NCBI GenBank assembly: GCA_034509755.1
Contig: CM067546.1
Span: forward strand, 30,867,876 to 30,931,875
Direction of reading: 5' to 3'
DNA: 64,000 nucleotides
Source of the DNA: Anisodus tanguticus
Lineage: Eukaryota > Streptophyta > Magnoliopsida > Solanales > Solanaceae
Made by a program: the position numbers and the translations under genes. This document shows positions 56,899 through 64,000 of this stretch, one piece after another (within the stretch, counting starts at the first letter, position 1; every line of letters starts with the position of its first letter). The notes under the pieces are model-generated. The model was not told where the DNA came from, made no database searches, and saw only the letters and a list, made by a program, of their open reading frames with translations.

Positions 56899-57867
56899 CT
56901 AACCTGCTGTGAGTGAACCCAATAGTCGAAACAAAATCAGCAAATCGTGTATTGCCCTTGGAGACTGCTTAAGCCCATATAGTGATTTCTTCAACAAACA
57001 GACATGATGAGGGCGATTGGGATCCCTGAAACCCAACGGCTGATGTATATAGACTGTTTCCTTGAGATCACCATGTAGAAAAGCATTCTTGACATCCAAC
57101 TGATGAATTGGCCAAGTCTTTGAAAGAGCCAAGCTAAGCACAGTGCGAATGGTAGCCGGTTTGACCACCGGACTAAACGTCTCACCACAATCAATTCCAA
57201 CCTGTTGAGTCTTACCATCACCAACAAGTCGTGCCTTATGTCTAGCAAAGGACCCATCTGAATTCTCCTTATGAGCAAAAATCCACATAGACCTGATAAT
57301 ATTAATACCATATGGATGGGGCACCAACTCCCACGTCTTATTATCAATAAGAGCATTATATTCATCAGTCATAGTAATTTTCCAATTAGGGTCATTTAAT
57401 GCGGACACAGGATTGCGGGGCAAGGGGGATTTAGAGACATCAGAATGTAAATTAAAATGTCTTTTAGGTGTAAAAATACCCCGTTGACTATGAGTGACCG
57501 GTCTATGACTCGAGGAAGAATTGAGGGAATTTTGGGAATTTTCTGGGCTCGGGACGGACTGGCCAGCAGGCAGTGGGCTCCGCTTGGTCCAAATCGGTAA
57601 ATGCTTTGGATTCGGCACGGACCAGTTCCAGAATTGGGCGGCCGGCCCAATTGCGGAACTGTTCCGATGGTAGAAACCGCTTGTTGGGCGTGGCGGATCT
57701 TGTGGGTCCAGCGGGCAGTGGGCCCGCTGGAGAATTTTGGGTACGGGAGATGTCCGAAAAATTCCGAATAATATACGGGGATATTTGGTCATCCAAAAAA
57801 TTATAGGACTGAGGTTCGGGAGTATGAACTTTTGTAAATGGGAATTGAGTTTCATCAAAAATGACAT
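56899..57867 (-). CDS. Copia D hinge and RT N-terminus, open frame
   Basis: A 322-codon frame. The first half is the Pro/Ser-rich hinge after integrase. RT begins near 57420 with NPVSALNDPNWKITMTDEYN and continues with HKARLVGDGKTQQVGIDCGE, TFSPVVKPATIRTVL, HQLDVKNAFLHGDLKE and LLKKSLYGLKQSPRA. A frame change near 56895 to 56950 separates it from the rest of RT. Confidence 0.85.
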   Translation of the reverse strand: MSFLMKLNSHLQKFILPNLSPIIFWMTKYPRILFGIFRTSPVPKILQRAHCPLDPQDPPRPTSGFYHRNSSAIGPAAQFWNWSVPNPKHLPIWTKRSPLPAGQSVPSPENSQNSLNSSSSHRPVTHSQRGIFTPKRHFNLHSDVSKSPLPRNPVSALNDPNWKITMTDEYNALIDNKTWELVPHPYGINIIRSMWIFAHKENSDGSFARHKARLVGDGKTQQVGIDCGETFSPVVKPATIRTVLSLALSKTWPIHQLDVKNAFLHGDLKETVYIHQPLGFRDPNRPHHVCLLKKSLYGLKQSPRAIHDLLILFRLLGSLTAG

Positions 57868-59310
57868 GGCGATTGATTATGATTTTCTTGGAGGATAAAT
57901 CAAAACACTTATAACCACGATGATTCGACGGATAACCCAAAAACACACACGGGGTAGACCGAGCCTGAAGTTTGTTAATTGTGGTGGATGGGAATAACGG
58001 ATAACACAAGCACCCAAAAATCCGAAGATGAGAATAAGACGGGTTCTTATTATACAAGATTTTTAGGGGGGAAGAATATGTCAAACCTTTAGAAGGAATT
58101 ATGTTAAGAAGATATGTGGCCATTTGTAGAGCATGATGCCAAAAATGTATGGAGGTATGGAGGCATGTATTAGGAGAGTTCGGACAATGTTATTTATGGA
58201 ATGAATTTTGCGTTCGGCTTTCCCATTTTGTGAAGATGTATGAGGACATGAAAAATAAAAATTTATCCCATTAGTAGCACAAAATTCCCGAAACTCCCTA
58301 TTATCATACTCTTTCCCATTATCACATTGAATATTTTTTATTTCTCTTTCGAATTGAGTACGAATGAACGCTCTAAATTTGATGAAGACGGAAAACACTT
58401 GTGATTTATTCGCAATTGGAAACGTCCACAAAAATCTAGAATAATCATCTAAAAAGAGAACATAATATCGATGACACATTGAACTAAGAACAGGAGATGT
58501 CCATAAGTCGCTATGAATAATGTCAAATGGCATAGAAGTATGAGAATTTGAGTCTGCAAATGGCAACTTAACAATTTTTCCTAAAGAACAAGACTGACAA
58601 ATTGGAGTACGACTCGTACCCTTACAAGAAATAAAGTTATTTTTATCTAAAGCTGATAAAATAGAAGATCCCAGATGACCCAGACGAGCATGCCACATGG
58701 AAGGAGAGATGGTTGCAAAAGCTGACGGCAAGGCTGGACTCGATGGACTGAAACCGGGCATGATAGAATACAGATCCTCCCTACTATCACACCTCATGAG
58801 ATGACTCCCCGTCTTGAAATCCGTCACAGAGAAACCGAAAGGATCAAATTCAATAGAAACAGAATTGTCATTTGTGAACTTTCGGACATACACTAAATTT
58901 TTAATCAATTTAGGAGCATGTAAAGTATTTTTCAAGAGGAGTGGTGGATTGGGGGGACACAACGTTTTCTGATCATACCCTAGAATTGGAATAGAACTGC
59001 CATTACCAACAATTATCCCACGAGGGGTGCTCAAATTGGAATAAGATGAGAGAGTATCTGATTCGGAAGTCATGTGAGTAGTGGCCCCAGTGTCCATGTA
59101 CCAATTTGGGTCCAGTTGAGTCAATCCCAACGTGTGCATTGCGGCCTTGATATCGGTCTGAGTGGGGCCTGTTGCATGATGGGCTTGCGGAGGTCGGGCC
59201 CCAAGAACTCTGGCCGTCTTTGGGCCGACCGTAACTACGGTTCGTTGTGCTGCCGTTGCCGCCGCCGCCGGGCCACCGGCCGGTGGGCCGCCACCGCGGG
59301 TATTGGGCAC
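57503..59310 (-). CDS. Copia D protease and integrase
   Basis: The 59310-58099 frame holds protease (WYMDTGATTHMT at about 59082-59103), the HARLGHLGSS and CQSCSLGK zinc region (about 58700-58570), the integrase core with DIIHSDLWTSPVL, QCDNGKEYDN and SSQNGKAER, and ends in HASIPPYIFG. The overlapping frame 58123-57503 carries the integrase C-terminus (FGCLCYPLFPSTTINK, CVFLGYPSNHRGYKC). One shift near 58110 separates them. The D-D-E catalytic set is visible. Confidence 0.85.
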
Positions 59311-60226
59311 GGACTAGTGGCCAGCCCACTGGCCGCTGGAAACTGCCGCTGGATGGTACGGGTTCCACTGCCATGGGCCCCACTGTGTGGGGCCCAGGGC
59401 GTGGTGGGCCACTGTACCCTGGATGGGACCCACCGCCTGCTTGTTGACCCCCGGAACCACCACCAGAACCGCCGCGTTTGCCCCCACGGTTTTTGTTATT
59501 ATTTTTGCGATTATTCTTGCCGCCACCATTATTATGGTTTTGGCCTGAAATAATTAACAAAACCCGAAGGACTAGGAGAGGATGCCACCATGACAACTGG
59601 GCTTGCTCCGGTAGCTGCCTTTTTAGCCAAACCGGCTTCTTCCAACGTCGCATGGAGCGGGCTTGATGAAAGTCGGGAAGAGGGTTGCTTTGGCGAAGGA
59701 GAGTTCCAACACCATTATAGGCCTCCGAAAGACCGGCAACCAACTGTAGAACTAGACGATTATTTGTTACTGGTGCGCCAACATTACGGAGTTGATCCGC
59801 CAACTCCTTTAGTTTCTTGCAATATGCAGAAACGTTCGAAAATTCGTCCATTCGAACGAGAGAGAATTCCTGCTCGAGTGTGACGACATGGAAATGTTGG
59901 TTGTCTTGGAATATGTCACGCAATCTATTCCATGCAGCCATAGCCGTGGTATATGGCTCAATAATCGTCTGTAGAAGGTCCACTGAAATAGTGGCGTATA
60001 TCCACCGAAGAACGGTAGCATCAAGTGTAATCCATAACTCAGGATCCTCCGTAGGAAGGGGTCTAGCGGGAGGAATGATGTGATGAAGAACTTGATAAGA
60101 TATAGCGTGAATTTTAAACAACTCCGCCCACGTTGCATATTGAACGTTTTCCATCTCAAGGACAATAGGGACACTTAGCTTGATATTGGAAACCGTGAGG
60201 GCAGGGTGAAAATTGTTCTTAGACAT
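59311..60226 (-). CDS. Copia D gag
   Basis: Gag starts at ATG 60226-60224 (MSKNNFHPALTVSN), after the leader. It shows UBN2-type wording (MENVQYATWAELFKIHAIS, AMAAWNRLRDIFQDNQH, CKKLKELADQLRNVGAPV). A Gly/Asn/Lys-rich nucleocapsid region (about 59560-59420) lacks a clear CCHC knuckle. The frame continues past 59310 in a different frame from protease, so a shift lies near 59300-59600. The upstream frame extension to 60337 lies in the leader. Confidence 0.8.
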
Positions 60227-60370
60227 ATTGAAAGAACAAAGAAGGAGGGGAAATTTAAGAGAGGTTTTTGAGAGCGGAAGATAAAATTTTGGAGAGAAAA
60301 CCCGAGGAGGGGGGGGGGGTTCTCGGCCACAAGGCAAAAGTTGAGAGAAAAACTTTTGTGTAGACCTAGT

Positions 60371-60382
60371 CTCTTGATACCA
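60371..60382 (-). other. Primer-binding site of copia element D
   Basis: Complement CTCTTGATACCA reads TGGTATCAAGAG on the element strand, immediately next to the 5' LTR. Confidence 0.8.
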
Positions 60383-60813
60383 TGAAAGAAATAATCCCCT
60401 TGATTATTTTCATTAATTGAAAGGCTATATATACAAGTTATATATTTCCATAATAGGAAGATCCTATTCCTATTCTACTTCTAAATCCTTATTCTACCAT
60501 AATTCTAACTATACAATTATGGTAAGTGTATAACACTAATTAAGGTAACCTTTACACTACAATATACTACAAATATATATACCATATATACAATATTGTG
60601 TTGTCCACAATTCTGTATGGTCCGGCCGAGAGGCCCACCGCCGAGGCCCAAGAGACCCTCTCGCTTTGCCGCCGCCGGCCGAAGGCCCACCGCCGAGGCC
60701 CAAACGGCCCACCTTTGTTTTTTGCTTCTTGCCAGTCCACTACTTTGTATACCTATGATATATACTTGTTGTATATTCGGTGTATATCACGGGTATATTA
60801 CCTTTGTTTAACA
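60383..60813 (-). repeat. 5' LTR of copia element D
   Basis: About 431 bp, TGAAAGAAATAATCC to TTTGTTTAACA; close to the LTR at 55460 with differences concentrated in the GGCCCA-rich part. Confidence 0.85.
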
Positions 60814-61172
60814 AATGCAATCAAACGCATCATTCGATATATTCGGGGGACACTTTGGACTATGGGTTGCACTTGTATCCTTCATCTACATCCACATTTG
60901 TCTCTTACACGGATGCGGATGAAGGATACAAGTGCAACCCATAGTCCAGTGTCCCCTGAATATACCGAATGATGTGTTTGATTGCATTTATGTGCTCAAC
61001 TCTAGGATCATGTATGAATAAACACACCTGTTGAACTGCATATGTAATATCCGATCTGGTAAAGGTAAGATACTGGAGGGCCCCTGCAAGACTGCGATAG
61101 CGGGTCGGGTCCTCGTATGGTGCACCTGCTGCGCACTTAGCTTTGGGTTTGCATCAACCGGTGTGGAAGTGG
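60814..61172. repeat. Fold-back RT segment between LTRs
   Basis: 60814-60912 is the reverse complement of the element D RT/RNase H linker region (about 56356-56455). 60913-61172 is the same region in normal orientation (about 56372-56635). The two halves form an inverted repeat (arms about 60816-60893 and 60918-60995) around a short loop. The segment ends at ACT, shared with the start of the third LTR. Confidence 0.8.
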
Positions 61173-61478
61173 ACTATACAATTATGGTAAGTGTATAACA
61201 CTAATTAAGGTAACCTTTACACTACAATATACTAAAAATATATATACCATAAATACAATATTGTGTTGTCCACAATTATGTATGTTCGGCCGAGAGGCCC
61301 ACTGTCGAGGTCCAAGAGACCCTCTACTTTGCTACTGCTGGCTGCTGGCCGAAGGCCTACTGCCGAGGCCCAAGTGGCCCACCGTTTTTTTCTTCTTGCC
61401 CTCCATCGTTTTGTATACCTGTGATATATACTGTTGTATATTCAGTGTATATCACATGTATATTACCTTTGTTTAACA
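61173..61478 (-). repeat. Third, truncated LTR of copia D
   Basis: It matches the element D LTRs from about LTR base 128 (ATACAATTATGG) to the end (TTTAACA) and lacks the first part. It is followed by GTTAC. Confidence 0.85.
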
Positions 61479-61483
61479 GTTAC
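61479..61483. repeat. Target-site duplication GTTAC, right copy
   Basis: Matches 55455-55459. Confidence 0.8.
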
Positions 61484-61715
61484 TCTCTTGGAAACTATAA
61501 TGCAAAATCATCTCCCTATTCTCAATGACTTTGGGATCACAGAAATGATTGAAGTTCCTACGATAGGGAAATCAGAAGGTATGGCTATGTTGTGGGATCA
61601 AAATAGGGTGCATGTCCATAGAGGTCCCCCCTTCTAAGATCTCTTGGATGTTTACTTCTATTTATGCTAGCACTACTGAGGCAAATAAAAATAAATTATG
61701 GGATATCTTTTATCT
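61484..61715 (+). pseudogene. LINE fragment, 3' part (endonuclease)
   Basis: Continues the endonuclease frame from 55459: LLETIMQNHLPILNDFG and GKSEGMAMLWDQNRV, the LLET and GG(L)xLWD-type blocks of plant LINE endonucleases, then SWMFTSIYAST after a frame change near 61635. Likeness ends near 61715. The RT part of the LINE is missing. Confidence 0.65.
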
Positions 61716-62497
61716 CTATGTCATGATCCAAATTATCGAGCTGTGAGGACATCTATCTTTTCCACCTCGATAGATGAATCTTTCCCTTAATCAATAATTC
61801 AACACAATAAAATAAATAAAGTAGAATAAATAGAAGTCTAATTCGTATTATAAATATCAAGTGCGAGATACAACAACTACTCGAGGAATCTAGTTTGAAT
61901 AGTACAATAGCTTCTAAGTATACAACTAGAACAAAAGATACATCACAACCTGAATACAACTTCTCTTTAGAATGAAAGTTAAACAGAAAATTTAGATGAA
62001 TTGAATGAGATCCTTGAAGGCTAATAGAACATCGCTGAAGTTCCTGCAACAAATCTACACCCGAAAATGGTGTAGCAAGAGTAGTATTAGTACAAACACT
62101 ATGTACTGGTAGGTATCATAGGCCGGCAACAGTTGACTAACATAAAAAAAAATGAAAAATAGACATGCTCGCAATCAAGTACAAGTAATATCATAGTTCA
62201 AGAATAATCAGCCCAAGTATAGAGAATCTAGTTAGAATCCAAGAGATACAAAAATGAAGTAATCACTAAGCACACCCATGTAAGACTGACAATAATGGGA
62301 ATCACACTAGATATCAGTAATTTATAGTCATAGCCTAAGAGGAACCTCTGATACTCAAATCCATCAAGTGTCTAGGTAAAAGGAAAACAAGCATACTGCA
62401 TCTCAAATAAATCAACAACCGAGGAAACAAGGCTGAAACACATCATGCGAGGCAATGAATACAACAACCAGAATCAGAGATATGAATGTATATGCGA
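61716..62497. other. Intergenic, nothing recognised
   Basis: Purine-rich plus-strand sequence without a supported gene. It may be an old LTR. Confidence 0.45.
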
Positions 62498-63518
62498 TGT
62501 TGACACCCAATTTTGTCCCATCTTTTATGATTTTATTCGTAATTTTTAATATTTTTGACACTTTTAAAACAATTTTTTAAATATAGGCATATATGTGTAT
62601 ATATCTTATTATTATCATTATTCACATTTTTACTATCATTTGCATCTTTATCATAATCATAGTTTTATCCATAATATTCTATGTTATTTTATTTTTCGCA
62701 AGAATTGCATCGCATTTTCATTTTTTTATTAAGCATTAAGCATTTCACAAATATTATATTATTTTATTGTCACATCGTTACGTTATTTTAAATAATTCAC
62801 ATCTTTTACAAAAAAAATATATATATATATATTAAACCCCTTTTATATTTTATCCATAACCCATTTTCATTTTTCCAACCCAATACAATTTCTACCCAAC
62901 CTAAACTAAAACCCATTTTTTCGTCCAAGCCCAATCCCCAAATTAAATTCCCATCAGCCCAATACTCACTAACCCATTTGGCCCAACTCCCAAAACCCCT
63001 TCTCTCATTTTAACCCAACCAAAACCGAAGCCCAACTCCCCTTTTCTTATTGGCCCAACGCCCAAAGCCAAACTCCCCAATTAAATTCCCACAAGCCCAA
63101 TCCCAAAATAAACTCCCAGGCCCAATCGGCCGACCCGTCGGCCCAAACCTCTCCCCCTTTTAATAACCCAATACCCGTCGGCCCGGGCCCACTCACCCGA
63201 CCCGTCGCCCCAGCCCAAACCCATTCCCCCTCTTTTAATCCCCCCAAACAAATAAAAATCCCAAAAAAATCAAAAACCCTAAACTAAACCCTACCCCCCC
63301 AAGTCGCCGCACACCCTACACCCCTGCCCCCGACGCCGCACCCTACACCTCTACCCCGTCACTTCGCCAGTGCTACCACCCTACCCCGACACCGCCGAAC
63401 GCATGCCCCAAGAACACGCCCCAAAAATCGATTTTGTTCCCCCTTTATTTTGAAATTCGAATTCGTTTTGGGGGGGGGGGGGGGGGTATGAGGGGGTTGG
63501 AGCGTTGGGGTGAGTACC

Positions 63519-63526
63519 TATAAATA
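63519..63526 (+). promoter_or_regulatory. TATA box in Ogre-like LTR
   Basis: TATAAATA about 1.02 kb inside the LTR, with a T- and G-rich leader downstream. Confidence 0.5.
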
Positions 63527-63776
63527 CCCCTTGTTGTTCTTCATTTTTGGAGGAGATTTTTTGGTGGATAAAAACAGATTTTCGAAGGATTTTTCGGAAG
63601 ACTATTCCATATATACATAAAATATTTGTTGTGTTCTAGATTTTTAAATCATTTTCTTGTCTTTGTTGTTCAAGATACAAGTCCGAAATAGGTCCAAGAT
63701 TCGAAAGAAAGGAGGTGAGTTTTGTTCTTGAACTTGAGTCCGAAAATCTGTTTGCATTTTGTTGTTCTTCACTGAT

Positions 63777-64000
63777 TTCGGGTCGGGTCGACCCGGTTTG
63801 GGTATTATTTTCGTAATTCTTGCATGCTCATATTCATGTATGTTGGTTATCCGAATTTGGTGAATATTTGATTTCGGGTTGAATTTTCGATTCGGGTCGG
63901 GTCATTTCGACCCGGTCGGGTCGACCCGGTTTGGGTAACATTTTCGAATTCTTGCATTTCGTATTCTTGTTATTGGTTATCTGAATTTGGTGTTGAAATC
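63777..64000 (+). repeat. About 115-bp direct repeat in the LTR
   Basis: Two imperfect copies (about 63777-63871 and 63892-64000) each contain GGGTCGACCCGGTTTGGGTA followed by TTCTTGCAT and TTGGTTATC blocks. Confidence 0.75.

Larger units (their letters stand above)
55460..61478 (-). mobile_element. Ty1-copia element D with three LTRs
   Basis: A nearly complete minus-strand copia element (55460-60813) is followed by a rearranged RT segment (60814-61172) and a third, 5'-cut LTR (61173-61478). The outermost flanks share the 5-bp duplication GTTAC, while the flank at 60814 does not, so all three LTRs lie within one insertion site. The lineage is Ale/Retrofit-like. Confidence 0.85.
62498..64000 (+). 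mobile_element. Ogre/Tat-like LTR, 5' part (runs off window)
   Basis: It starts TGTTGACACCCAATTTTGTC, a start I associate with Solanaceae Ogre/Tat gypsy LTRs. It has an AT-rich beginning, a C-rich stretch with many GCCCAA motifs (62870-63250), a 17-base G run (63470-63486), a TATA box (TATAAATA, 63519-63526) and a leader-like region. No end is seen in the window. Confidence 0.5.

Noticed and set aside
59074..59883. Plus-strand frames over copia D gag
   Set aside because: They are shadows of the GC-rich nucleocapsid and gag region on the other strand.
60596..61476. Plus-strand frames repeated in both LTR copies
   Set aside because: They are LTR sequence of element D read on the opposite strand.

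Overview
The window is plant nuclear DNA, most likely from a Solanaceae species. The pointers are a solendovirus-like endogenous pararetrovirus, the SINE 3' ends, the TRIM elements and an eight-exon CYP88-type cytochrome P450 gene. This assignment rests on recognised families; no search could be run. Almost everything in the window is transposable-element or viral DNA, mostly decayed and nested. Only one complete host gene is visible.

Layout. (1) 1-11500: two head-to-head copies of one caulimovirid pararetrovirus. They form a large inverted repeat (left arm about 1-4924, right arm about 5212-9160 and onward) around a spacer of about 290 bp. Gene order away from the centre is a small ORF1, movement protein, coat protein with zinc knuckle, protease, reverse transcriptase/RNase H, a TAV-like last ORF, then a viral promoter with poly(A) signal. 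Each arm carries different deletions and stops. (2) 11500-14810: GGATCC-rich repeats, an LTR-like or promoter-like stretch, and one exon-like gene fragment. (3) 14814-26365: three minus-strand Ty1-copia elements and a small TRIM. (4) 26500-36000: an Ogre-like LTR end, a satellite-like array with alternating unit sizes, SINEs, minisatellites, a second TRIM and a MITE. (5) 37131-46459: a Ty3-gypsy element with 2.2 kb LTRs, inserted into an older LTR. (6) 47174-50168: the P450 gene on the minus strand. (7) 52400-61715: two more minus-strand copia elements. One is a nearly complete element with a third, partial LTR and a fold-back RT fragment, and it lies inside a LINE endonuclease gene. (8) 62498-64000: the start of a long Ogre/Tat-like LTR that runs off the window.

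The pararetrovirus genes once formed one polycistronic unit, and the retroelement genes are gag-pol polyproteins; none of these looks functional as it stands. The P450 has all splice junctions in phase (480 residues), one of them a GC donor, and looks like a working or recently working gene. The most notable items are the pararetrovirus inverted repeat (a potential natural dsRNA source), the three-LTR copia structure sharing one target-site duplication, the satellite array and the P450.
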